DNA of 64,000 bases from Rhodocyclaceae bacterium (GTDB lineage Bacteria; Pseudomonadota; Gammaproteobacteria; Burkholderiales; Rhodocyclaceae), in assembly GCA_006218025.1 (NCBI GenBank), contig VBWA01000021.1:1-64000 (forward strand), given 5' to 3'. Position 1 is the first letter of the stretch, and every line of letters begins with the position of its first letter. The notes under the pieces were generated by a model, which saw nothing but the letters and a program-made list of their open reading frames with translations, was not told where the DNA came from and did not search any database. A program made the translations under genes and the position numbers. This document shows, one piece after another, positions 45,878 to 56,306 of the stretch.

Positions 45878-46606
45878 TCAGCGCGAAACGATGGCGCCGC
45901 TGACCAGCTTGACCTTGTCGCCGATGCGCCACGACGGCAGGGTATCGGCGGCGATGGCGCGGGTGCTGCCATCGTCCATGCGCAGGCTGACCTCGTAGCT
46001 GGTGGTCTGGCTCCGGGATTTCTCGATAGTGTTGCCCAGCAGTCCGCCGCCGATCGCGCCGGCGATGCTCGCCACGGTACGCGTATTGCCGCGTCCGATA
46101 TTGCTACCCAATACGGCGCCGGCAAGGCCGCCGATCACGGCGCCCGCGCCGCTCGGCTTGGCTTCATGGGTGACCTGACGCACGTTGGCGACGACGCCGC
46201 AATCGAGGCAGGGCGGCGGCGTGGATGCGACGACCGGAGGCGGCGCATAGTCGGGCGGAACGCCGCCGGCGACGCGATACTGCTCCGGCACGGGAGTCGC
46301 GAGAGTCACTTCTTCGACTTTTCGTTTTGCAGTCTTCTGATGGCTCACGGCCACCGTCTTGTTGGCGGCAACTACCGGCGCCGGTGCAGCGGCGGCAGGT
46401 GCTGTCGGGGCCGCAACGGGTACTGGCGCGGTCACGGGCGCCGCGGCGACGATGGCGGGCGGCTGCGAAACCGGAGCCGTCTTCGCGGGCAGGAGCCCGG
46501 TCAGCGCAGCGACACCTGCCAGGGACAGCAGGGTCACCGAAATGCCGGCGATCCACAACACGGGATGCAACGATGAAGACGAAGTAGCGGGGAGGGTGGT
46601 TTCCAT
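45878..46606 (-). CDS. Glycine-zipper 2TM-domain protein (SlyB-like)
   Basis: 242 residues. An N-terminal membrane anchor (about 15-38) is followed by an Ala/Pro-rich stretch, a CLDCG motif and a glycine-zipper 2TM segment (GAVIGGLAGAVLGSNIGRG...AGAIGGGLLGNTIE). The C-terminus ends in a short beta-domain with RMDDG. SlyB-like proteins are outer-membrane or periplasmic; function not settled. Neighbour of another glycine-zipper protein gene. Confidence 0.85.
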   Translation of the reverse strand: METTLPATSSSSLHPVLWIAGISVTLLSLAGVAALTGLLPAKTAPVSQPPAIVAAAPVTAPVPVAAPTAPAAAAPAPVVAANKTVAVSHQKTAKRKVEEVTLATPVPEQYRVAGGVPPDYAPPPVVASTPPPCLDCGVVANVRQVTHEAKPSGAGAVIGGLAGAVLGSNIGRGNTRTVASIAGAIGGGLLGNTIEKSRSQTTSYEVSLRMDDGSTRAIAADTLPSWRIGDKVKLVSGAIVSR

Positions 46607-46630
46607 TTTTTGAATATCCTGAGTAAGTTG

Positions 46631-47203
46631 TCAGCGTGGTGATGACCCCGGCGGACCATAACCCGGGGGAGGTGGAGGCGGGTAGCCCGAGGGCGGCGGT
46701 GGGTAGGCAGCGCCTGCCGGCGCTGAATTTCCGCTATCGGCGGGCGCCTGGGTCCGGCTGCGCGCCACGGCACCCGACACCGGCACCTGCTGCCCCTTGG
46801 CGTACATGCACTGGACGTAGGCATTGTCGTAGTTGCGCTGGGTGGCGTAGGCGGAACCCTGGGCCGCGCCGGTGCCGGCCATGCTGCCGACCAGCAGACC
46901 GGTGCCGGCGCCGACACCGGCACCGTCGCGGCCGCCGATGGCCGCACCGGCCACGGCGCCGACCACAGTGCCGACCGCGGCGCTGCGCACACCGGCGTCG
47001 GCCGCCGCCTGGTTCGCATCCGCGCCACCGACCTGATGCTGGGCATACCGGCGGCATTCGGCATCGTCGCTGCGGAACTGCTCGAAGTTCTTGCCGCTGC
47101 CCGGCAGCGCCATCACACTGGGGCCGGTCGGCACGACGGCGCATCCGGCGAGCAGCAGCAGCGTGGACGCGGCGGCGAGGGAAGAAACGGATGATTTGAT
47201 CAT
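46631..47203 (-). CDS. Glycine-zipper lipoprotein
   Basis: 190 residues. Lipoprotein signal with LLLLAGC. A Gly/Ala-zipper stretch (GTVVGAVAGAAIGGRDGAGVGAGTG), then YDNAYVQCMYAKG typical of YMGG-like zipper proteins, and a Pro/Tyr/Gly-rich tail. Envelope protein of unknown role, 24 bases upstream of the SlyB-like gene on the same strand, so probably co-transcribed. Confidence 0.85.
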   Translation of the reverse strand: MIKSSVSSLAAASTLLLLAGCAVVPTGPSVMALPGSGKNFEQFRSDDAECRRYAQHQVGGADANQAAADAGVRSAAVGTVVGAVAGAAIGGRDGAGVGAGTGLLVGSMAGTGAAQGSAYATQRNYDNAYVQCMYAKGQQVPVSGAVARSRTQAPADSGNSAPAGAAYPPPPSGYPPPPPPGYGPPGSSPR

Positions 47204-47227
47204 GGGGATTTCCGATTCGACTCAGGG

Positions 47228-47608
47228 CTAATTAGGCGGCTGCGGCAACACCTTCTGCCATCCGCTCGGACATTCCCTGACATAGGGGTAATAGCCCCTC
47301 GCAGCCGCGCAGTAGTACCAGTAGTTGGCCGGCGCTGCGGCGACGGGCGCGGGCGGCAGCGGTGCCACAGGCTGTTCGATGTACACCTGCGGGGCCTGCT
47401 GTTGCACCACCACCTGCGGGTAGTAGCGAGGATAGTAGGGCGGCGGGTAGTGCCACGGCGCGCCCCAATAGGGGCCGATCATCACGCCGAAGCGCACGTT
47501 GCCATGATCGCGACCGTGGCCATGTCCATGCCCGCGGTCCGCCCATGCGTTGCCGACTCCGCCCGCTCCCAGCAGCAGGAGCACGATTAGCAGTTTGATC
47601 TTGTTCAT
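47228..47608 (-). CDS. Small secreted His/Tyr/Pro-rich protein
   Basis: 126 residues from the ATG at 47608 with AAGGACGG upstream. Signal peptide about 1-23 (NAWA), then HGHGHGRDHG, a Pro/Tyr/Gln/Val-rich middle and a C-terminus YYCAAARGYYPYVRECPSGWQKV with paired Cys. Similar small proteins are common in betaproteobacteria; function unknown. It precedes the zipper genes on the same strand. Confidence 0.75.
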   Translation of the reverse strand: MNKIKLLIVLLLLGAGGVGNAWADRGHGHGHGRDHGNVRFGVMIGPYWGAPWHYPPPYYPRYYPQVVVQQQAPQVYIEQPVAPLPPAPVAAAPANYWYYCAAARGYYPYVRECPSGWQKVLPQPPN

Positions 47609-47717
47609 GGCATCCGTCCTTGTGTTCCGACGATGCCTATTCAACTCCGCGCGTGTAACAGATGTGCCCTAAAGCCGATGCGTTTTGTAAGCAATCGTTA
47701 CGCGACTCTCGATGCGG

Positions 47718-47822
47718 TCATCGAAGCTCGCCACCTGCCATCGCTCCCAACCGGGAAAGAATTTCCTCGGGAAGAACCACCCCGAGCTCGCCGTCGACAT
47801 CGATCAGTTCAAGCTGAGTCAT
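47718..47822 (-). pseudogene. Truncated AbrB/MazE-like antitoxin fragment
   Basis: 34 codons from ATG 47822: MTQLELIDVDGELGVVLPEE and ILSRLGAMAGGELR then stop. This is the swapped-hairpin half of an SpoVT/AbrB domain, whose members need about 70-80 residues. No toxin follows. It is 31 bases downstream of the VapC gene, and looks like a remnant. Confidence 0.5.
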
Positions 47823-47853
47823 ACAGAAATCTCCTCTTGCTGGACGAAACCTC

Positions 47854-48267
47854 TTACGCGTACAGAAATCCGAGGCGTTTTGCCGCTTTCGCCAGGGCCT
47901 TGTCCTGGGTTGCAAGCGGACACTTCAACCGTATCGCCAATTCGAGATAGGCGGCATCGTAAGTGGTGATGCCGTGGGATTCAGCCAGTTCGGCTATTTC
48001 AACCAGCGGAACCACCCTGCCGTCGGTCACCAGCGGCAGGCGCGAGGCGCGCGCCAGCAGGCCCTTGGCATCCTTGGCGGCGACGCGCTTGCGTCGTTGC
48101 GCGGTGAGCAGAACATTGGCGAATTCGAGATGCCATAGCGCAGGAACGTGCAAGGAGTAACGCGGCAAGGCATCAAGCAGGCTTTCGCTCCATGCGTTCG
48201 CCTCATCGTCCAGGAACCAGGGAATCGCCGCCGAACAGTCAATGACCAAGGGCGGCTTGGCACTCAC
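47854..48267 (-). CDS. VapC-family PIN-domain toxin (second pair)
   Basis: 137 residues. PIN acidic residues Asp near 10 in VIDCSAAIPWFL, Glu near 48 in LWHLEFANVL, Asp near 104 in TTYDAAYLELA. It overlaps the antitoxin stop by 4 bases. Confidence 0.9.
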   Translation of the reverse strand: MSAKPPLVIDCSAAIPWFLDDEANAWSESLLDALPRYSLHVPALWHLEFANVLLTAQRRKRVAAKDAKGLLARASRLPLVTDGRVVPLVEIAELAESHGITTYDAAYLELAIRLKCPLATQDKALAKAAKRLGFLYA

Positions 48268-48515
48268 CGGCGCCCCGCCGCGATCAACTCGGTCAGGGTG
48301 CTGCCAGGTTTTGCGCCGCGATCAACGCCACGACGAAACGCCCGCAACTCGGCCGTCCAGTCTGCAAGCGCCGAAGCGTCGGACGATGCCTCGGGCGCCA
48401 CCAGGCGCGCCACAGGTTTGCCGTGACGTGTCACCAATACTTCCTCGCCCTGCGCGACGCGCTCGACAAGCTGCGACAACTGGGCCTTCGCTTCAAAGAT
48501 GCCGACGCTCAACAT
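48264..48515 (-). CDS. Phd-family antitoxin (second pair)
   Basis: 83 residues. The N-terminus MLSVGIFEAKAQLSQLVERVAQG and RHGKPVARLVAP show the Phd fold; the Ala/Trp-rich tail binds the toxin. It is under a palindromic operator 33 bases upstream. Confidence 0.9.
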   Translation of the reverse strand: MLSVGIFEAKAQLSQLVERVAQGEEVLVTRHGKPVARLVAPEASSDASALADWTAELRAFRRGVDRGAKPGSTLTELIAAGRR

Positions 48516-48547
48516 GAGAATGCTCCTTGCTCCGGGATTTACAGTAT

Positions 48548-48572
48548 AACCAGATTTCGCATAATTCTGGTT
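48548..48572 (-). promoter_or_regulatory. Operator/promoter of the second toxin-antitoxin pair
   Basis: Inverted repeat AACCAGA..TCTGGTT with near-complete symmetry; on the minus strand TATACT overlaps its downstream edge. Confidence 0.6.
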
Positions 48573-48649
48573 ACTTTAGATTCTGTCCTTTGCGCTGGCG
48601 TTTCACCCCCCCCTCGGCATCCGCCTGCGCTGGTGTTAAATTTGGCGGC

Positions 48650-49738
48650 ATGCAGTCCAGCCCTTTCAACCGCCGCCTCGCCTGGTTCATCCTGTTGCAG
48701 TTCCTCAGCCTGCCGCTGGTCGGCTATGCCCTCGGCGGCGCCACCGGCATGCCTTGGCTGTGGAACCTGCTGACACCGGTCTGGGTCTTCGTCGTCTTCC
48801 CGCTAATCGACACGCGGGTCGGGCTCGACACCCGCAATCCGCCGCCGGCGCTCGAACCCGCCCTCACCGTGGAGCCGGGCTACCGCCTGCTGGCTTTGGC
48901 GGCCCTGCCCGCCCATGCCCTGCTGCTGCTCTGGGGCGGGCCGGCCTTCGTCGCGCTTGCCGGCGAGAGCCCGATGGCCGCCGCCGGCCTCGGCCTGTCG
49001 GTCGGCATCGTCGGCGGCGCGATCGGCATCACCTATGCGCATGAGCTGATCCACAAGCCGACGCCGCTGGAACGCAATGCCGGCGGCTTGCTGCTGGCGC
49101 TGGTCGCCTATGGCGGCTTCAAGGTGGAGCATGTGTTCGGCCACCACGTCGATGTCGCCACGCCGCGCGATACCTCGACGGCGCGGCTGGGGCAGTCGGC
49201 CTATGCCTTTTTGCTGCGGGCGATGGTGGTCAATCCGCTGCGCGCCTGGCAACTCGCCGGCGAGCGCTTGCAGGCGCGCGGACTTCCGCCGTGGCACTGG
49301 CGCAACGAGATGTATCTCTGGCACGGCCTGACGCTGCTGCTCGCCACTGCCATGTGGGCCTGGCTGGGCATCGCCGGCCTGGTGTTCTTCGTCATGCAGG
49401 CCCTGGTCGCGATCACGCTGCTGGAACTGGTGAACTACATCGAGCACTACGGCCTGTTGCGCGGCCGGCGCCCCGACGGCAGCTACGAGCGGGTGACGCC
49501 GCGCCACTCATGGAACGACAGCCACCGCCTGTCCAACCTCGTGCTGCTCAACCTGCAGCGGCATTCGGACCACCACGCCCATGCCGCGCGGCGCTACCAG
49601 ATCCTGCGCCACCACGACGATGCGCCGCAGCTGCCCACGGGCTATGCCTCGCTGGTGCTGCTGGCGCTGGTGCCGCCTCTGTGGCGACGGCTGATGGACC
49701 CGCGGGTGGCCGCCTGGAAGGCAGCCGCCGCTGCCTGA
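48650..49738 (+). CDS. AlkB-like integral-membrane di-iron monooxygenase
   Basis: 362 residues from the ATG at 48650. Six or so membrane helices and the His boxes of alkane hydroxylases: HELIH near 133, EHVFGHHVDVATPRD near 162, EHYGLLR and LQRHSDHHAH near 300. Compared with AlkB, box 2 reads EHVFGHH where EHNRGHH is usual. It hydroxylates alkanes or similar hydrophobic substrates using electrons from a rubredoxin; none is encoded nearby. No alkane-regulator gene flanks it. Confidence 0.85.
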   Translation: MQSSPFNRRLAWFILLQFLSLPLVGYALGGATGMPWLWNLLTPVWVFVVFPLIDTRVGLDTRNPPPALEPALTVEPGYRLLALAALPAHALLLLWGGPAFVALAGESPMAAAGLGLSVGIVGGAIGITYAHELIHKPTPLERNAGGLLLALVAYGGFKVEHVFGHHVDVATPRDTSTARLGQSAYAFLLRAMVVNPLRAWQLAGERLQARGLPPWHWRNEMYLWHGLTLLLATAMWAWLGIAGLVFFVMQALVAITLLELVNYIEHYGLLRGRRPDGSYERVTPRHSWNDSHRLSNLVLLNLQRHSDHHAHAARRYQILRHHDDAPQLPTGYASLVLLALVPPLWRRLMDPRVAAWKAAAAA

Positions 49739-51127
<1,389 letters not shown>

Positions 51128-51153
51128 CTTGATGCGCGCCGCCGCCTCGTCGA

Positions 51154-52293
<1,140 letters not shown>

Positions 52294-52325
52294 GGGAAAT
52301 GCCTCAAGAAGATATCATTGGGCAC

Positions 52326-52354
52326 AACATGGGGATTCCCGGACCGATTTCAAT
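52326..52354 (-). promoter_or_regulatory. Heat-shock (sigma-32) promoter of clpB
   Basis: Minus strand: ATTGAAA, 13 bases, CCCCATGTT, a near-perfect sigma-32 site, 33 bases before the ATG. Confidence 0.8.
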
Positions 52355-52386
52355 CCTCGGACTTGAGTATGCGCTCAGGTATGCCC

Positions 52387-53370
52387 CTAGCGTCGTCCCT
52401 GCTGGCTCTGGAAGTACACCACTTTACGGGCCCGCATGACTTCGCCCAGCGGGCGATGATCCATCAGCGCGCTCCAGGGATCGAAGGCAGCAGCCTCGAT
52501 GACCGCCGCCAGTTCCTCACCCGCCGCAGTTTGCGGATCCTGCGCAGGCAGGGTCAGCACGGCCACCGTGACATAGGGCGCGACGTCTTCGGGCCAGTCC
52601 ACCGAGGCATCCTCGATCGGAGTCCGCGCTTCATCGACGAAAAACTGCAGTTGCAGTTCGAAACGCAGCGGGCCGCGTGCCAGATGGCTCCTGAAATCCC
52701 CCGCCCAATCCGCGGCGGCGCCGGGCCTGACCTCGTCGCTGGCCGGCAGCAAACGCACGCGCGAGGCATAGGGACCGCAGGCAATCGGCGCCGCCGAATA
52801 GAAGCGCTCGGTGGCAAAGCCGGTAAAAGGCCGGTTGAAGGTTTGGGCGAAGCGCTTCATCATCTTCAGGGCGCCGAGGAAGCCGTAGCGCGAAACCAGG
52901 TAGCCGAGCAGCGCGCCCGGCCCCCTGGTCAGGCTTTTCACCAAGCCGACGAATTCGTCGGCGCCGGCAAAGGCAAAGGCCGGATGATTGATCAGCAGGA
53001 AATCCTGGCTCGCGGCGGGGCCTGAGCCCAGCGCGCCGGGGCCGCTGACGCCGCGGACCTTGATCGCGAAGCCGCGCACGTCGGGCTTCCTGTCAGCCTC
53101 ACGATCGGTGCCGCCATTGGACAAGCGAATCCAGGTCTCGTAGGTGCCGGGCTCGGCAAACAATCCATGCCGCACATGGCCGGGCAAACCGGACAAGACT
53201 TCGAGGCTGCCTTGCAGGCCGAGTTGCTGCTTGCGGTGCAAGGCACGACCCTTGCCGAACTTCGCCGACTTCGCGGCCTGAATCTCCTTGAAGTCGCTCG
53301 CATAACCGGCATGGCGTTCGGCTTCGTCGGCCGCAATGCTTTCCTTCCATTCGGTGCTGGGCGTAGCCAT
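52387..53370 (-). CDS. Catalase-like heme-domain protein
   Basis: 327 residues from the ATG at 53370 (GGGAGAG upstream). It has catalase-core landmarks: the N-terminal RALHRKQQLGL, GTYETWIRLSNGG, DVRGFAIKV and INHPAF. It is a shortened monofunctional catalase relative (SrpA/catalase-like, about 300 residues against 480+ for catalase), so peroxidase rather than full catalase activity is likely. The downstream DUF1304 gene lies on the same strand in front of it. Confidence 0.8.
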   Translation of the reverse strand: MATPSTEWKESIAADEAERHAGYASDFKEIQAAKSAKFGKGRALHRKQQLGLQGSLEVLSGLPGHVRHGLFAEPGTYETWIRLSNGGTDREADRKPDVRGFAIKVRGVSGPGALGSGPAASQDFLLINHPAFAFAGADEFVGLVKSLTRGPGALLGYLVSRYGFLGALKMMKRFAQTFNRPFTGFATERFYSAAPIACGPYASRVRLLPASDEVRPGAAADWAGDFRSHLARGPLRFELQLQFFVDEARTPIEDASVDWPEDVAPYVTVAVLTLPAQDPQTAAGEELAAVIEAAAFDPWSALMDHRPLGEVMRARKVVYFQSQQGRR

Positions 53371-53390
53371 CGCGTCTCTCCCTGAAAGGT

Positions 53391-53724
53391 CTAAGCGGCC
53401 AGCACTGCCAGGAGCGCCAGCAAGGCCGGGCCGCCCTGAACGTAAAGAATGGTCTTCTTGACCGTGAGACCGCCGTAGATCCCCGCGACAATGACGCAAG
53501 CAAGGAAGAAGGCCTGGATATGGACTCCCGCGGCGGCGTTCGGATAAATCAGCCCCCAGACCAGTCCCGCGGCGAGAAAGCCGTTGTACAGCCCCTGATT
53601 GGCGGCCAGCACCTTCGACGCCTCGGCGCGCTCGCGGCCTGGTCCAGAGAAACATCTCGAGGTAAAGAAAATACAAATGTTCCAGCGCAACCAGCAGGAC
53701 CAGGGCGATGCCAAGAATTTTCAT
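53391..53724 (-). pseudogene. DUF1304 membrane protein, frameshifted
   Basis: Starts at ATG 53724 with AAGGAAAA upstream: MKILGIALVLLVALEHLYF and LYLEMFLWT, the DUF1304 start. After FLWTR the frame is lost; the remainder is in another frame from about 53640 onward: ASKVLAANQGLYNGFLAAG, LACVIVAGIYGGLTVKK. Family members have about 10 more residues at the join, so a short out-of-frame deletion is inferred. Otherwise an inner-membrane protein of unknown role with four helices. Confidence 0.8.
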
Positions 53725-53810
53725 GATTTTTCCTTTTCACCTAAAGCATCCGCATCAAGTATGCTTCACCCGGTGGCTCAGGACAACATTTAATGCTGAA
53801 ACGATGCTGT

Positions 53811-53824
53811 TTGATTTAAGTCAC
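53811..53824 (+). promoter_or_regulatory. FNR/Anr-like site upstream of the phasin gene
   Basis: TTGATTTAAGTCAC matches TTGATnnnnATCAA at 8 of 10 positions, about 60 bases before the start. Confidence 0.4.
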
Positions 53825-53883
53825 AATCTCGTAAGCCATTGGTGGTAGCTTGTTTCTTTTGGATTAATCACAGGAGAGAAATC

Positions 53884-54402
53884 ATGGCAGGCAAGGTCGA
53901 ACAATTCAGCGAATTGCACCGCAAGAACATGGAAGCCGCCATGCGCATGGCACAGCTTTCGATCGAGAATTCCCAGCGCATCATGGCGCTGCAATCCGAA
54001 CTGGCGAAAGAGATGTTCCAGAGCGGCGTGGAAAATGCCAAGGCGCAGACCGGCGCGCGCGATCCGCAGGCGATGATGCAGTTGCGCACCCAGTACGCGC
54101 AGGAGACCACGCAGCGCATGGTCGCCGCCGCCCAGCAAATCGCCGAGATCAGCAACTCCGCGCGGTCCGAGTTCGCCCGCCTGGTCACGGAGCAACTGGC
54201 CTCCGGCAGTCAGGAGATGACCGAAGCCATGCAGACCTTCATGAAGTCCCTGCCGGGCCAAACGCCGAACATGATGGAATCATTCCAGCAGGCGATCGCT
54301 ACCGCCAACCAGGCCTTCGAGCAGATTTCGAAAGCTTCGACCGCTGCCATGAGCAGTGTCGGCGAGACGGTGAAGAAGGCCGGCGGCGCCAAGCGCAAGT
54401 AA
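53884..54402 (+). CDS. Phasin family protein
   Basis: 172 residues from the ATG at 53884 with GGAGAG upstream; the frame runs upstream but that part is outside the family. Phasin core (EQFSELHRKNMEAAMRMAQLSIENSQRIMALQ), Gln/Ala-rich helical, Lys-rich tail (KKAGGAKRK). It coats polyhydroxyalkanoate granules. No PHA synthase gene in the window. Confidence 0.9.
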   Translation: MAGKVEQFSELHRKNMEAAMRMAQLSIENSQRIMALQSELAKEMFQSGVENAKAQTGARDPQAMMQLRTQYAQETTQRMVAAAQQIAEISNSARSEFARLVTEQLASGSQEMTEAMQTFMKSLPGQTPNMMESFQQAIATANQAFEQISKASTAAMSSVGETVKKAGGAKRK

Positions 54403-54425
54403 GAATCTGCGCAACTCCCATCGGA

Positions 54426-54455
54426 CGGCTGGCCGCGCAAGCGGTCAGCCGTTTT
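54426..54455 (+). terminator. Rho-independent terminator after the phasin gene
   Basis: CGGCTGGCCGC and GCGGTCAGCCG arms, GCAA loop, TTTT. Confidence 0.85.
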
Positions 54456-54533
54456 CCCTGGATTGCCCTGGAACCAGACCGATGGGTCGAACTGAAGCTT
54501 TGCAGTCGGCCGGGCGGAAACCGATGCTCTTCG

Positions 54534-55397
54534 TCAATTGGCCGAACGGCAATTCTGCGATTCGAATCTCGCGACATGGACCCGGTTCTTTCCTGACCGC
54601 TTGACTCCGTACATGACACGGTCGGCGGCATCGATCAACTCGTCAACGTCCGTCGGGGCGTGCGAGCAGGCGACGGCACCAATACTTGCCGTAACCTTGC
54701 ACCCTGCTGTCCTCATGCCATCCTCTATGGCTCTTCGCAATCGTTCAAACGTCTCGGTGGCAGCTCCGACGGAGGTATTCGGGAGCAGTACGGCAAATTC
54801 GTCGCCGCCAAGTCGGCTCAGCAAGTCGCTGGTCCGCAACACGCTTTGCATAGTGTGCGCAGCGATCTGGAGCACCGCGTCGCCACGCCGGTGTCCCTGC
54901 GTGTCGTTCACCAACTTGAAATCGTCGAGGTCTATATATGCCATCACGATCGGGCTGGCGTCTCGTTGGCACAAAGCAAGTACATGCGGTGTTTGCTCGT
55001 GGAACGCGCGAGAATTCAGGAGGCCGGTGAGCCGGTCCTCCCGGGCCAATTCACTTTCCAGAACCTTCGACGCACGAAGGTCAGAAACCAGCTTGGCGAC
55101 CAGCAGGAAGGCAAAACCCTGGACAAGCATGTTCCACCCCCAAATCCAATTCGAACCGTAACGCAATCCCGCTTGGTGGTTGGATAGTGCCCAAAGCGCT
55201 GTACAGATCACAGCTGTGACCAGGGCATCCTTGCGCTCCAGATTTGTCGCCGCTATGGCGATTGGAATGAAATAAAAAGGATATAGCCGAACTTCACTGC
55301 CCGTAAAGAAATCGACGACCGCCACGCCAAGTGTCGCCGCCGCAACCACGGCGACTGACCCACTTCTTGCATATCGAAGATGGAGTTTCGAAATCAT
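54534..55397 (-). CDS. Membrane-anchored diguanylate cyclase (GGDEF)
   Basis: 287 residues. About four N-terminal membrane helices (roughly 12-110, MASE-like), then a GGDEF domain with LSRLGGDEFAVLLP (A-site intact) and IDLDDFKLVNDTQGHRRGD. No obvious I-site RxxD before it. It makes cyclic di-GMP, the second messenger that controls LapA-type adhesins in known systems. Alone, between the phasin and moaE genes. Confidence 0.9.
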   Translation of the reverse strand: MISKLHLRYARSGSVAVVAAATLGVAVVDFFTGSEVRLYPFYFIPIAIAATNLERKDALVTAVICTALWALSNHQAGLRYGSNWIWGWNMLVQGFAFLLVAKLVSDLRASKVLESELAREDRLTGLLNSRAFHEQTPHVLALCQRDASPIVMAYIDLDDFKLVNDTQGHRRGDAVLQIAAHTMQSVLRTSDLLSRLGGDEFAVLLPNTSVGAATETFERLRRAIEDGMRTAGCKVTASIGAVACSHAPTDVDELIDAADRVMYGVKRSGKNRVHVARFESQNCRSAN

Positions 55398-55533
55398 CTG
55401 TTGCTTCGCGTCAGTTCGGATTTGTGGCGGGGAAGCAGTGTGCGAGGAATCGTAGCCAGCAAGCTGACCGCTTCAGATCGGTGACCATCAGATTACACGA
55501 AACGAGTCCCGCACCGCCCTTCGGTTTCCCGCG

Positions 55534-56043
55534 TTACTTGCCGCCTTCCCAGCGCCCGGCGGCCTGGTCGTCGCTCTCGCGGGCATCGACCCAGCGGCCG
55601 CCTTCCGGGGTTTCTTCCTTCTTCCAGAAGGGCGCCCGCGTCTTCAGATAGTCCATGATGAATTCGCAGGCGGCGAACGCCTCGCCGCGATGCGCCGACG
55701 AAACCGCGACGAAGACGATGCGATCGCCCGGCACCAACCTGCCGACGCGATGGATCACACGCACGCCGTAAATGTCCCAGCGCCCGCGCGCCTCCGTGAC
55801 GATGGCTTCGAGGGCCTTCTCGGTCATGCCGGGATAGTGTTCGAGGGTCATGGCCTGCACTGCCGCCGTTACCTGCCCGCGAAGCGGATTTCCAGGTACG
55901 CAAAGCGAGTCAGCGCCGACTGTCTTGTCGGCCCGCACCAGGCCGACGAAACTGGCTACCGCCCCGACGTCGTCGCGTCCCGCCGACAGCGCGGCGATCT
56001 CGGCGCCCGCATCGAAATCGGCTTCCTGCACGCTGACCGACAT
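55534..56043 (-). CDS. moaE: Molybdopterin synthase large subunit with an in-frame insertion
   Basis: 169 residues. MoaE core: AVASFVGLVR, then AMTLEHYPGMTEKALEAIV, VIHRVGRLVPGD, SSAHRGEAF and LKTRAPFWKKEETPEG with the catalytic Lys residues. Between VRADK and AVQAMTLEHYPG lies VGADSLCVPGNPLRGQVTA, about 17 residues absent from E. coli MoaE; it is encoded by the 49-bp repeat also found in moeA. With MoaD it converts cPMP to molybdopterin. It directly follows moaD (1-base gap). Confidence 0.93.
   Translation of the reverse strand: MSVSVQEADFDAGAEIAALSAGRDDVGAVASFVGLVRADKTVGADSLCVPGNPLRGQVTAAVQAMTLEHYPGMTEKALEAIVTEARGRWDIYGVRVIHRVGRLVPGDRIVFVAVSSAHRGEAFAACEFIMDYLKTRAPFWKKEETPEGGRWVDARESDDQAAGRWEGGK
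55872..55920 (-). repeat. 49-bp repeat, moaE copy
   Basis: 43 of 49 bases identical to 56672-56720, translated in the same frame to give LCVPG.PLRGQ. It ends in CAGCGCCGAC, the core of the dispersed repeat. Confidence 0.85.
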
Positions 56044-56044
56044 C

Positions 56045-56299
56045 TCAGCCGCCCGTAACCGGAGGGAAAAACGCCACTTCGTCGCCGGCCTTGACGGGTG
56101 CGTCAGAACCGACCATCTGCTGATTCACGGCCGAACGCAGATTCTTGGTCGACGCCAGCGCCGACCAAGGCTCCCCGCGCGCGGCGAGGTGGTTCCGTAG
56201 CGCCCCGACCGTACCGACCTCAGCGGGCAGCGCCAAGGCTTCGGAACCCACACCGAGCGCTTCGCGCAAGCCGGCAAAGAAAAGTACTTTGACCATCAT
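56045..56299 (-). CDS. moaD: Molybdopterin synthase small subunit
   Basis: 84 residues, ubiquitin-like fold ending in the essential Gly-Gly (FFPPVTGG), which carries the thiocarboxylate sulfur. N-terminus VKVLFFAGLREALG. It lies 7 bases after moeA and 1 base before moaE. Confidence 0.95.
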   Translation of the reverse strand: MMVKVLFFAGLREALGVGSEALALPAEVGTVGALRNHLAARGEPWSALASTKNLRSAVNQQMVGSDAPVKAGDEVAFFPPVTGG

Positions 56300-56306
56300 C
56301 GATTCA

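Noticed and set aside
56155-56172. CGCCAGCGCCGACC in moaD as a repeat copy
   Set aside because: Shares only part of the core and MoaD aligns without an insertion.
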